Shown in pieces: positions 31,592 through 39,830 of a stretch of DNA of 64,000 bases; within the stretch, counting starts at the first letter, position 1; each line of letters begins with the position of its first letter. The notes under the pieces are model-generated. The model had not been told where the DNA came from. It ran no database searches and was given only the letters and a program-made list of their open reading frames with translations. This DNA comes from a virus. The stretch is from positions 30,210 through 94,209 of IMG/VR virus record IMGVR_UViG_3300031521_000033; one strand, 5' to 3'. Position numbers and translations under genes: made by a program.

Positions 31592-32149
31592 CTATTGTAA
31601 AATATACACTGTCTTATGCTGAATACCCCGTGAAAATGCCTCCTCGGTTGTTCCAACTAATACATCAATTTTATCATCATTTATATAATTACCCCTATCC
31701 TGAACAATAAAAATATGCCCATCAATCCTAACTTTAGTCCCGAATGGAATGTTATTGCCCATTGCTACCGTTGTCCCGACAGTAGCAATTTCTCCACTTG
31801 CGGTAACCCCCCTGCTGTTCCCACATTCTTCTGTGGATGCGGTATAGTATGATACCAACATTTCCCTTCTATCCCACGTTTGATTACTATCCATTTCCAA
31901 TTTTCCTCTGCTGACTTCATCCAATCTTTCCTTTGTTGTAATAATTTCATTATTTAATTCCATATATTTATTATAAACTTCTTTACCATTATTGTCAAGT
32001 TCTTTTTGGTCCTTATATATGCACTCAATCGTCTCAGATTGCGTTTTAAGCACTATTTCTACATGTAACATATAAGTAACCATACCAGTCAATAAAATAC
32101 CCACTACAAGCGTTGTGATAAATAAATATAATCTATTCATCTGTGTCAT
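31592..32149 (-). CDS. Membrane-anchored 3D-domain protein (cell wall)
   Basis: 185 residues. One membrane helix (about 7-27), a coiled coil (about 35-85), then a 3D domain: VTASGEIATVGTTVAM...PFGTKVRI...FIVQDRG...KIDV, with the conserved Asp residues. The 3D fold is related to MltA/RlpA-type lytic transglycosylases, so peptidoglycan cleavage or binding outside the membrane is likely. It lies in the early region, far from the lysis genes. GAGGAATGTGA sets the start. Confidence 0.8.
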   Translation of the reverse strand: MTQMNRLYLFITTLVVGILLTGMVTYMLHVEIVLKTQSETIECIYKDQKELDNNGKEVYNKYMELNNEIITTKERLDEVSRGKLEMDSNQTWDRREMLVSYYTASTEECGNSRGVTASGEIATVGTTVAMGNNIPFGTKVRIDGHIFIVQDRGNYINDDKIDVLVGTTEEAFSRGIQHKTVYILQ

Positions 32150-32177
32150 TCACATTCCTCATTTCTTTTAATATTAA

Positions 32178-32366
32178 TTATTTATACTTCGTAAGCATAT
32201 ATTCCGGGTAAAGTGGTGGTCTATAGTTTGCAATACCGTACATAAAAAGCTGTGAATCTTCATCATAATATACATCTGTAACTGTTGCACCAATTATTTC
32301 ACCTGTAATATCTTTGACATTTACATGGCTCCCAATATCAAACTTTGATTCTTTTACAATTTTCAT
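32178..32366 (-). CDS. Hypothetical protein (62 aa)
   Basis: Small beta-rich protein (SHVNVKDITGEIIGATVTDVYY), SH3-like. Unknown. Confidence 0.6.
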   Translation of the reverse strand: MKIVKESKFDIGSHVNVKDITGEIIGATVTDVYYDEDSQLFMYGIANYRPPLYPEYMLTKYK

Positions 32367-32725
32367 TTTAACAACTCCTTCCTAATTTTCGTCCAGTTTA
32401 ATTCTGTGTTTCCCTTATCGTCAATGTACATATCTGCATATGGTTTTGGACTAGTTGATGAATCTGGATGGGCCTTTAACCACTCTTTTAAATGATCGGG
32501 ATCATTTCTATTCACAGCATCAAATTGTAGGCCGTGTTCATAACAAAAGTTTATTGCATCTAGTAAATATTGGTCTGTTCTGCAAGTCCATAATATAACC
32601 TTACCGCCGTTCTTCCTAAATTTTATCATGGTGTATAATGCTACATAATTCGGTGTTCCAATTTCCGGGAATGTCTCTTCACATAAAGTGCCATCAAAGT
32701 CTACTGCTACAATCTTATATTTCAT
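32363..32725 (-). CDS. HAD-family phosphatase
   Basis: 120 residues with HAD motif I VDFDGT (D9, D11), motif II LWTCRT and motif IV MYIDDKG. Compact, no cap domain. Substrate unknown; nucleotides or nucleic acid ends are possible given the neighbours. Coupled to the gene downstream. Confidence 0.85.
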   Translation of the reverse strand: MKYKIVAVDFDGTLCEETFPEIGTPNYVALYTMIKFRKNGGKVILWTCRTDQYLLDAINFCYEHGLQFDAVNRNDPDHLKEWLKAHPDSSTSPKPYADMYIDDKGNTELNWTKIRKELLK

Positions 32726-32741
32726 TTTTATTATTCTCCTT

Positions 32742-32915
32742 TTATTTGTCTATAACTTCTTTAAATATTTTAAGATCCTCTATTTTTAGGCGCGTCCGAG
32801 ATTTCCGTCTTGATTCTTTCTTTGTTTTGCTATCATAAGCCTCAAGAAAGCATGTACAATTTCTTACCCCACATTTTACATAGTCATAACTATTATATCT
32901 ATGAAATAAATCCAT
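32742..32915 (-). CDS. Small basic protein with Cys trio (57 aa)
   Basis: MDLFHRYNSY start, CGVRNCTC near 15-22, then a run of Lys/Arg and a C-terminal helix. AAAGGAG precedes the ATG. Possibly metal and nucleic-acid binding. Confidence 0.6.
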   Translation of the reverse strand: MDLFHRYNSYDYVKCGVRNCTCFLEAYDSKTKKESRRKSRTRLKIEDLKIFKEVIDK

Positions 32916-32931
32916 ATTATTACTCCTTTAC

Positions 32932-33213
32932 TTATCTTAATGTTGGATTTGGATAATTATTAAAATATTTAATCCCCTTTGCAAGACCTTTATCGACCAT
33001 TTTTATTAGCAATTCCTCTGGAATACCTAAATTGTACATTGCCTCCTGTAATATATGATATTTTGATTGACTGTCAAGCATCTGATTCTTATAATAAATC
33101 TCTTTTGAGTCATTAATTCCCTTAAAGTTGTATCTTACCAACTGGTATAATTTAAATTTTGCCGTCTCTTGTATAAGCATATTTTCTAATATTTTCCTAT
33201 CTGACCTATTCAT
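32932..33213 (-). CDS. Hypothetical helical protein (93 aa)
   Basis: Basic, all-helical protein; no motif recognised. It lies after the SNF2 helicase. Confidence 0.65.
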   Translation of the reverse strand: MNRSDRKILENMLIQETAKFKLYQLVRYNFKGINDSKEIYYKNQMLDSQSKYHILQEAMYNLGIPEELLIKMVDKGLAKGIKYFNNYPNPTLR

Positions 33214-33225
33214 TATTTTATCCCC

Positions 33226-34899
33226 CTAACTTAATAAATATTTTAATACTTCTTTACTGTTTATATCATGTTCTTTATCAACTATTGTATCTGACATATA
33301 TTTCTTCTTTAATACTAATTCTTGTATTCTCTCATCAATTGAATTTCTGCATACTAGTGAAATAATATAACAAGTTGATTTAGTTCCTATTCTATGTATT
33401 CTATCCGCTGCTTGACTATAACTTGCATATGTATATGGTAAATCTAAAAATATTATGGTGCTTGCTGCTGTCAATGTTAACCCAACTCCCATACAATCGG
33501 TAGTTCCAATTAATACCTTACATTTTGAATCAGTCATAAACCGATTTTTTTGCTCCATTCTGTTTTTTACTTTACCCGTAATTACTGCGGGGTTCCATCT
33601 TTTAAATCGTCTTTCTGCAATATCTGTAATTGTGGTCCAGTTTGAAACAATAATTACTTTTTCACCATTTGCAACCAATTCTTCTATTATTTCCTCTGCT
33701 CTATCAAACTTTGGTGCTTCCTTAATTGTTGATGATAATATTGATGTATCTGCTGTAACCTGTCTTAATCTAATTAGCATTGTAAGTGGATTTGGATTTA
33801 GTTCTATTTTATCTATATTTGCCATTACCTCATCCATAACATCTGCATATAACTTCTTTTGCGGACCTGTCATTTCCACATATTCTGTTTTCTCAATCCT
33901 AGGCGGTAAATTTAATACCTTGGATTTGAGTCGTCTTAACTGCACTGAATCTAACTTTTTCTGCAGTAGATCCATATTCTTATATCTAATTACAGAATGC
34001 CCACCGTAACCACCCCAATCTGCATACTCTCTTTTAAAGTCCCCATAATTTCCTGTCTCTGCCCCAACCCACTTTAATATCAGGTATAATGATAATGGGG
34101 AGTTCATTAATGGTGTTCCTGTTACTGGTACTGCATACATTGGTGATAATCTAAGTAATGCCCTTGCTGATAACGATGTTGGACTTGATAACTTGTGTAT
34201 CTCATCAAATATTACCATACCAATTATATCTTTGTCAATCATTTTCTTTAACTGTTCCACAAGCGGTTTATTTTGTAGCGTATCGACATTTGTGATTAAA
34301 AAGTATTTATCTGCAATCTTTAAATCATCTAATTTATCCTTATTGCCCTTGATATTCCATATGCCTTTTCGGTTCTTCCTTGATCCAAGTACCGTTGATT
34401 TAATGCCTGTATGATCTTTTATTTCATTATACCAGTTCCACATCAATGAGCCTATACCACATATTATTAGGCAATGTTTAAATTCTTGCTGCCTTGCTAA
34501 CGCTATCGCGATCAGCTGTAGACTTTTTCCCAAACCGGGTTGATCTGCCAGTAAAAACTTTGCATGTGTCATCCCATGATTAAACCCATCAACCTGATAA
34601 TCATATAACTTGGTTTTTATCTCACTTGGCATTGCTGCTAATACTTCTTTAACTACTTTTACTTTTTTCTTGCGCGATTTTCTCTCTTTCCCAACGATCT
34701 TAAATTCAATATTTGGCAATTCATCTTGTAACCACTTTAATTTACTAGCATCAATTTCCCATTCTTTTTTAATGGTATTATAATATCTATTCTGTATTCT
34801 TCGGATTACCTCTACAATTTTGATATTATATGGGAATAATAGGTAAACACTTTGAATTGATTCTAGTTTAACTGGTTTACCATATTTTGCTGTAATCAT
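33226..34899 (-). CDS. SNF2-family DNA helicase/translocase
   Basis: 557 residues. The N-terminal 70 residues (SVYLLFPYNIKIVEVIRRI...EWEID) resemble a HARP-like domain. The motor has motif I DQPGLGKS (119-126), motif II DEIH, motif III VTGTP, and in the second lobe ...GVGLTLTAAS and QAADRIHRIG. SNF2 proteins of phages remodel DNA or forks and can displace proteins. First gene after the consensus promoter at 34919-34947. Confidence 0.9.
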   Translation of the reverse strand: MITAKYGKPVKLESIQSVYLLFPYNIKIVEVIRRIQNRYYNTIKKEWEIDASKLKWLQDELPNIEFKIVGKERKSRKKKVKVVKEVLAAMPSEIKTKLYDYQVDGFNHGMTHAKFLLADQPGLGKSLQLIAIALARQQEFKHCLIICGIGSLMWNWYNEIKDHTGIKSTVLGSRKNRKGIWNIKGNKDKLDDLKIADKYFLITNVDTLQNKPLVEQLKKMIDKDIIGMVIFDEIHKLSSPTSLSARALLRLSPMYAVPVTGTPLMNSPLSLYLILKWVGAETGNYGDFKREYADWGGYGGHSVIRYKNMDLLQKKLDSVQLRRLKSKVLNLPPRIEKTEYVEMTGPQKKLYADVMDEVMANIDKIELNPNPLTMLIRLRQVTADTSILSSTIKEAPKFDRAEEIIEELVANGEKVIIVSNWTTITDIAERRFKRWNPAVITGKVKNRMEQKNRFMTDSKCKVLIGTTDCMGVGLTLTAASTIIFLDLPYTYASYSQAADRIHRIGTKSTCYIISLVCRNSIDERIQELVLKKKYMSDTIVDKEHDINSKEVLKYLLS

Positions 34900-34918
34900 T
34901 TAATTCCTCCCTAATATC

Positions 34919-34947
34919 ATTATAATATAAATATATAAAAATGTCAA
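34919..34947 (-). promoter_or_regulatory. Consensus sigma70 promoter for the early region
   Basis: TTGACA (34942-34947), 17 bases, TATAAT (34919-34924), minus strand. It follows directly after the terminator that ends the late operon and faces the SNF2 gene. Confidence 0.92.
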
Positions 34948-34950
34948 ATA

Positions 34951-34977
34951 AAAAAGGAAGTAGATTTCTCTACCTCC
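34951..34977 (-). terminator. Rho-independent terminator at the end of the late operon
   Basis: A 9-bp stem (34969-34977 with 34956-34964, one G-U pair) with a GAAA tetraloop, followed by T residues on the minus strand (34948-34955). It separates virion/lysis genes from the early region. Confidence 0.92.
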
Positions 34978-34983
34978 CGGATC

Positions 34984-35208
34984 TTACGAAACCCAACTGT
35001 TAATCTTATTAAGTAATGCATCATTAGCAAAACCTAACAGTACAATATAACCTTTATCTCTAATCTTTACCCATGTACTTTTTGTTGCAGCAATTTCAGC
35101 GTTCAATGTCGCTGTAAGATCGTCTTTCTTCTGTGATACTGTCATTGTTGCCCAACTTAATGCAACCGCTTCTACTGCTTGCTTAACTTGATCTGTTTCT
35201 GTACTCAT
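34984..35208 (-). CDS. Hypothetical protein, last gene of the late operon (74 aa)
   Basis: Ala/Thr-rich helical protein with a hydrophobic stretch GYIVLLGFANDALL near the end. No recognised family. Its place after lysis genes leaves lysis or virion roles open. Confidence 0.65.
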   Translation of the reverse strand: MSTETDQVKQAVEAVALSWATMTVSQKKDDLTATLNAEIAATKSTWVKIRDKGYIVLLGFANDALLNKINSWVS

Positions 35209-35742
35209 TTATGCATCTTCCTCTTTTGTATATTCTTCGGTAATATCTATACCACCAAAGTTATTTATTAATTCTCTATATAAAACTATTGGTGCAATCT
35301 GGTCTGGTTCTAAATCACTACAAACATTTAACCCACCAGCTCTACACATTAGTGCTATTGTTTCTGCACACATTACCGTTTTCATGCCATCAATTAATAT
35401 ATTTTCGCCCGTTAATATCTTTATCGCGGTTGAAACACAATCTGTAAATCCATAAAATCTTCCATCTAATTCTTCATATGCCAGACTATCATACGCATCT
35501 GCATCAGGTATTTCTACTTTAATATATTTTATTTCTGGAACATTATCATACTTATGTATGGGTTTAAACCACGCCCCTGGATACGGTTTATTGTCTTTAT
35601 TGGTTCCCATTGCTTCAAATGGTCGGCCATCAACAATGGTAAATACATGGGTAACATCTTCCCCAATTGCACCACTAACATACTGAATTGCCTTATCTAA
35701 TAATGTTGTACCACCTGAAAATCCTATAATCCTTTCACTCAT
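35209..35742 (-). CDS. Permuted papain-like (YiiX/NlpC-type) protein
   Basis: 177 residues. THVFTIVDGRPFEA (His32) near the start and MCAETIALMCRAGG (Cys125) later give the His-then-Cys order of permuted papain-like amidases; the end DQIAPIVLYREL also fits. It could cut peptide bonds in the cell wall or lipid-linked acyl chains. It lies in the lysis block, one base after the small membrane protein. Assigned by motif order only. Confidence 0.6.
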   Translation of the reverse strand: MSERIIGFSGGTTLLDKAIQYVSGAIGEDVTHVFTIVDGRPFEAMGTNKDNKPYPGAWFKPIHKYDNVPEIKYIKVEIPDADAYDSLAYEELDGRFYGFTDCVSTAIKILTGENILIDGMKTVMCAETIALMCRAGGLNVCSDLEPDQIAPIVLYRELINNFGGIDITEEYTKEEDA

Positions 35743-35745
35743 TTA

Positions 35746-35937
35746 TTATACCACATCCTTATCTGGTTTGTCAACAGGTTTATTTACATTTGTATGTTTT
35801 GCTCCAAGGTATCCCAAAAGTCCTGAAATTATAACATTTGCAGTACTGCCATCACCGACGTATAAAGTAATAATAAGCGATGCTACTAAACCAACTACAA
35901 CAATCAAATCAATTATACTAATGTCATCAAATTTCAT
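35746..35937 (-). CDS. Small membrane protein, putative holin (63 aa)
   Basis: Two hydrophobic segments (about 9-26 and 34-46) and a charged tail of Lys/Asp. It overlaps the amidase end by 11 bases. Size and place fit a small holin, but the second helix is weak, so this is an inference. Confidence 0.6.
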   Translation of the reverse strand: MKFDDISIIDLIVVVGLVASLIITLYVGDGSTANVIISGLLGYLGAKHTNVNKPVDKPDKDVV

Positions 35938-36466
35938 AATCTGTTACTCCTCTTGCTATTGCTCTTGCAAAATCATCTTGCTTATTTATTAAAAGTTGAG
36001 CATCTTTATCATTAGATATAAAAGCAGTTTCTACCAAACATGCAATCATATTTGTATGTGTTAATACATACAACCCATTTACCCCGGGTATAGCTTTTTT
36101 AACCCCTCTATCAGTTGTATTTAAGGCAGTTACAATCTGTGTATCAATAGCTTGTGCTATCTTATGACTTTGTTCTGACATAGCATATGCCCACACTTCT
36201 GTGCCATTTGCTTCTTTTGAATCTGCACTATTGCAATGGATAGATATAAATAAATCTGCTCCCCAATAATTTGCTGTATCACATATTTCTTGTAAACTAT
36301 CGGATTGTATCAGATTTATTTCATACCCGACATTTTGTAGATACTTTTTAACAAGATAACTTATACTTAATGAAATATCTGATTCTCTTACTCCTAACGA
36401 TTCATTACATGCCCCCGGATCTGGATTACCATCAGGTGCATGCCCGGCATTAATACAAATTTTCAT
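35927..36466 (-). CDS. Endolysin: N-acetylmuramoyl-L-alanine amidase (Amidase_3)
   Basis: 179 residues beginning MKICINAGHAPDG. Zinc ligands H9, E28 and H77 (SIHCNS) and catalytic Glu146 (VETAFISN) are in the Amidase_3 order. No cell-wall-binding domain is fused. It would cut the bond between muramic acid and the stem peptide at the end of infection. GGAGGATTGATGGT sets the start at 36466; the longer frame to 36505 lies inside the upstream gene. Confidence 0.9.
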   Translation of the reverse strand: MKICINAGHAPDGNPDPGACNESLGVRESDISLSISYLVKKYLQNVGYEINLIQSDSLQEICDTANYWGADLFISIHCNSADSKEANGTEVWAYAMSEQSHKIAQAIDTQIVTALNTTDRGVKKAIPGVNGLYVLTHTNMIACLVETAFISNDKDAQLLINKQDDFARAIARGVTDYEI

Positions 36467-36470
36467 ACCA

Positions 36471-36866
36471 TCAATCCTCCACTGTAAATGGTACTCCATT
36501 ACCATCTTCTATAATAAGTCTACTTAATTCTTCCCCATCAACATTCTGCATACGAAGACACCCATATGTGGGCCGCCAACCTTGTTTTGGTGCAAATGGA
36601 TCTGCACAACCTGAACCACCACCATGAACAACTCTACCTCTTGGATCACCCGTATCAATATAGAATGTTCCATATGCCCTAGAATTTTCTGCCGGATAAG
36701 GTTCTGCTGTTGCTGTATATTCCCCGTTGGGCAATGTAGCCCTTGGTTCACCATTTTCATTTTCTCCTGCTACAAAATCATGGTGACAAGGGTAGGGATA
36801 ATTACTCCCATCATCCCTGTAATATGTAATAACGTCATTGTCTCTGCTATAAACTAACTTACTCAT
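36471..36866 (-). CDS. L,D-transpeptidase-like (YkuD-type) protein
   Basis: About 131 residues. RVVHGGGSG and, after a loop, TYGCLRMQN match the His and Cys-Arg motifs (HGxx...SxGCxRM) of the YkuD fold, with Thr-Tyr where Ser-His is common. It would form or cut 3-3 cross-links or short tail peptides. No signal peptide, consistent with a virion- or holin-dependent route. Starts at 36866 or 36875 are both possible. Confidence 0.75.
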   Translation of the reverse strand: MSKLVYSRDNDVITYYRDDGSNYPYPCHHDFVAGENENGEPRATLPNGEYTATAEPYPAENSRAYGTFYIDTGDPRGRVVHGGGSGCADPFAPKQGWRPTYGCLRMQNVDGEELSRLIIEDGNGVPFTVED

Positions 36867-37167
36867 GCTTTTCATGCTCCCTTTCTATCTGGTGTACCCT
36901 ATGTGTTAATGCTTCTATTTTTTCGTCACTCCTTGTCTGCCTAACTAGCAAATCCTTTTGCATTTCCCTTATACCATCTACGCTATCCGTTAATTTTGAT
37001 ATTGTCAAAACTAATGAATTTATAGATTGGTCTAGTTTATTTGTAAGTCCTTGCAATATAATATTGAATGGTCTTACTATCCATGCTTTTGCATAGGCAA
37101 GGGCAACTGCAACAATTGCCCCTACTATTGTTATTAATTGTACCAGTAATGTTACATCTATTACCAA
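36859..37167 (-). CDS. Coiled-coil membrane protein, holin-like (XhlA topology)
   Basis: 102 residues: an N-terminal membrane helix (about 8-27) followed by a long coiled coil to the end. This is the layout of XhlA/haemolysin-type phage lysis proteins. It begins the lysis block just after the LamG adhesin. Holin or holin partner is inferred from place and topology. Confidence 0.7.
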   Translation of the reverse strand: MVIDVTLLVQLITIVGAIVAVALAYAKAWIVRPFNIILQGLTNKLDQSINSLVLTISKLTDSVDGIREMQKDLLVRQTRSDEKIEALTHRVHQIEREHEKHE

Positions 37168-37187
37168 TTTAATCTCACCACCTATGC

Positions 37188-39830
37188 TTAGTTTGACTTG
37201 CCAGAATTATAATTTATCTTGAATGATCCTGCTGTTACTAGTGTTACACTCAAGACATTATTATTAGTATAACCATATGTATAATCGGTAACATGTATTG
37301 CCTTTGACCAATTACCTTTCATATTAACTGTTAGTGCTAATGTATCTAATAAACATTGATCTGCTGAATAATTTTCTGATAATAAAAACCCTATTCCTAC
37401 TCCTGCTGCTGTACCTATAAAACTATTCCACTGTGCCTCGGTTATTGTTGATAATAATGATGCTGATATTCCATTTGTTTTTACTGCGGTTAAATCTGTT
37501 GGATCTATTGTTTCCCATGCTAGAGTTGTAAAATTAAATGTCTTATAGTTTATTAAATCTAATGATAATATCATCTTTATTGCTGCCCGAAGTGGATAAT
37601 TATCTGTATATACCGCTGTTGGTATTGTGAAATTAGACGTATGTAGACACTGACCTTCTAACACTAAAATCTCATCAAAATAACCTGTTTGATAAGGAGT
37701 AGAACCGCCTCGGAATCCTATAGCACTGCCTCCAAAATTACCATAATATATTCTTGCCGGAAGTATCCATGAATTAACTAAAACTCCATTTTTAAATATA
37801 TAAAGAGTTTTAGTTGCATCTTTATAATCTATTTCCCAATTAACCAATATATTTAATATAGATGCAATTGTACATATATTATATGAATTTATCATATCCC
37901 ATGCAGTTGTTGATGCAACACTAGAAACAAATAATTTAAAATTAGTACTATCACTATATCCAAAAAGTATTCCAGCATCATACGCATAAGATCCATTTAA
38001 ACTAAGCATTCCACTTCCTGATGGGCATGATGTTAATAATGTGTTTAAAGATATTGTAAAATCTTTTGTCGTATCCAATGTATAGTTAGGTAAACTTAAA
38101 TATGAACTACCATCTAAATACATTGCATTACCAAATTTACTATTAGCATCTGTAAGCCCTGCAATAAATGTTTTATTAACTACTGTTGAACTAATTGCAT
38201 CTGGTGTATAAGCTGTTGTATGAGTACATGTTCCTTTTATAAAATCAAAATCTGCAATCATACCTTGTATAGTACCTGGAGCAGACCAAGCATTAAATTC
38301 AGAACCACCAGCAGGATTATAATATATTCCAACTGAAAGTGTCCATGTGTTTAACAAAATACCTTCTCTAAATAGATATAGTTTTTTTGTAGTAACATCA
38401 TAGTCTATTTCCCATCGAACCCATACATTTAATGTTGTTGGTATTATTGCACTAACTTCATTCCAAGCTGTTCCACTATTAGATACATCTAAATATCTAT
38501 TTCCATTAGCATCTTTATATCCAAATAATAATCCACACCATTGTACTGGATTAGAATTTATAAAAAGTACTGCAGCTCCAGTTGTTCCAGCTCCTGTTAA
38601 ATACTCAGAAATTTTTAATGTAAAACTACCGGTTGTATCAGTTTTAGTACAATCATTTATTAGTATTGATTTGTTTGTTATGCTAAAGGTCTTGTTTTTG
38701 ACACCAGTAATATCTTTAACTGGAACGACACTATTCGTTCCAGTTATTAAAGTTGTTCCAGTTGGGATTATATCTTTTGTAGAATCTAATACTGCTGTAT
38801 CATTATCAAAATGTAATAATACTGCTGTTTTATTATGATCTGATATTGTAGTTGTCGCACTAGCAGATACTATATCATTAAATGTGTACATGCTTATTAA
38901 ATTTTTAGGTACTGCAATTTTATCCTGCGGAACTGTTGTTAATTGTATTGTTGGTCGTGTTTCCCCTGCTGTATCTTGCCAACATACTCTTTTTGGTCTA
39001 TTCACCCCCGTTGCAATTGCTTCTAAACTTGATTGTTTTGGTGGATAATATGTGCCGCTTGCTTGCATTAATGCTATTAATGCTGTATCATCCGCAGGTA
39101 TCCCTAAATCTACCCACGCACCACTTTTTATTGATTGATAATTTCCTGCTGTTAACTTAGCTAAAAAATATTTTTCATACGAATATGCTAAAGTTGGTGG
39201 TGTGAAAGCAGCAGCCCATCGTGCTACCCCTTTTGATATTCTAAATTCATCAATGTAGCCTGCAAATCCTTGAGTGAATGACGAGGTTGACACCATTAGA
39301 CCACCTAGAGTTGCCGTTCCAATAGAACTTGCTATCGCTGATGATGAAGCAGTAGTACTTTTTAATACCCCATTTTGATAGGACTTTATTGATGTTCCTG
39401 AACGAACAAGTGCATAATGTGTCCAGGCATTTAAAATTATTGTTCCCATTGTTACGCCATTGGCTATATCCCAACTTGAATTATTACTTGATAAATAATA
39501 AATCACATTTGAACCATTTGATTGCCCCACATAAAAAGGGTAGCCAGCGGATGTAATTGAGCTGTTAGCAAATACACCTTTGGTGCCTGAATCTGTTCTA
39601 TACTCCCACCAGTCTATTGTAAAATCCGCTGTGCCGAAGTCAAATCCAGTAAAAGATGGAGTTGCTAAATACTGACTAGTGCCATTAAGCAATAGTGATT
39701 TTCCTCCAAATTTACTCTGTGCGGTTGAGACGGTTGGAGTTCCTACACCTGTCCAAATTATACTACTTTCATCCGTAAAATCTGTATCAAAATGTAACAT
39801 TGTTCTTACATATTTATCTATTCCTGACAT
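37188..39830 (-). CDS. Receptor-binding protein with LamG-like lectin domains
   Basis: 880 residues, with at least three concanavalin/LamG-like segments: about 20-215 (SLLLNGTSQYLATP, FTIDWWEYR, GYIDEFRISKG), about 380-550, and about 560-740 (MYLDGSSYLSLP, GYFDEILVLEG). A phrase LHFDTD near residue 13 recurs as LHFDND near 340, as if a unit was duplicated. The last 130 residues are a separate beta domain. It probably sits at the tail tip and binds host surface sugars. It follows the CBM-repeat protein by no gap. Confidence 0.8.
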   Translation of the reverse strand: MSGIDKYVRTMLHFDTDFTDESSIIWTGVGTPTVSTAQSKFGGKSLLLNGTSQYLATPSFTGFDFGTADFTIDWWEYRTDSGTKGVFANSSITSAGYPFYVGQSNGSNVIYYLSSNNSSWDIANGVTMGTIILNAWTHYALVRSGTSIKSYQNGVLKSTTASSSAIASSIGTATLGGLMVSTSSFTQGFAGYIDEFRISKGVARWAAAFTPPTLAYSYEKYFLAKLTAGNYQSIKSGAWVDLGIPADDTALIALMQASGTYYPPKQSSLEAIATGVNRPKRVCWQDTAGETRPTIQLTTVPQDKIAVPKNLISMYTFNDIVSASATTTISDHNKTAVLLHFDNDTAVLDSTKDIIPTGTTLITGTNSVVPVKDITGVKNKTFSITNKSILINDCTKTDTTGSFTLKISEYLTGAGTTGAAVLFINSNPVQWCGLLFGYKDANGNRYLDVSNSGTAWNEVSAIIPTTLNVWVRWEIDYDVTTKKLYLFREGILLNTWTLSVGIYYNPAGGSEFNAWSAPGTIQGMIADFDFIKGTCTHTTAYTPDAISSTVVNKTFIAGLTDANSKFGNAMYLDGSSYLSLPNYTLDTTKDFTISLNTLLTSCPSGSGMLSLNGSYAYDAGILFGYSDSTNFKLFVSSVASTTAWDMINSYNICTIASILNILVNWEIDYKDATKTLYIFKNGVLVNSWILPARIYYGNFGGSAIGFRGGSTPYQTGYFDEILVLEGQCLHTSNFTIPTAVYTDNYPLRAAIKMILSLDLINYKTFNFTTLAWETIDPTDLTAVKTNGISASLLSTITEAQWNSFIGTAAGVGIGFLLSENYSADQCLLDTLALTVNMKGNWSKAIHVTDYTYGYTNNNVLSVTLVTAGSFKINYNSGKSN

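Noticed and set aside
33455-34009. 184-codon plus-strand ORF opposite the SNF2 helicase
   Set aside because: It is antisense to conserved helicase motifs; composition is that of a shadow frame.
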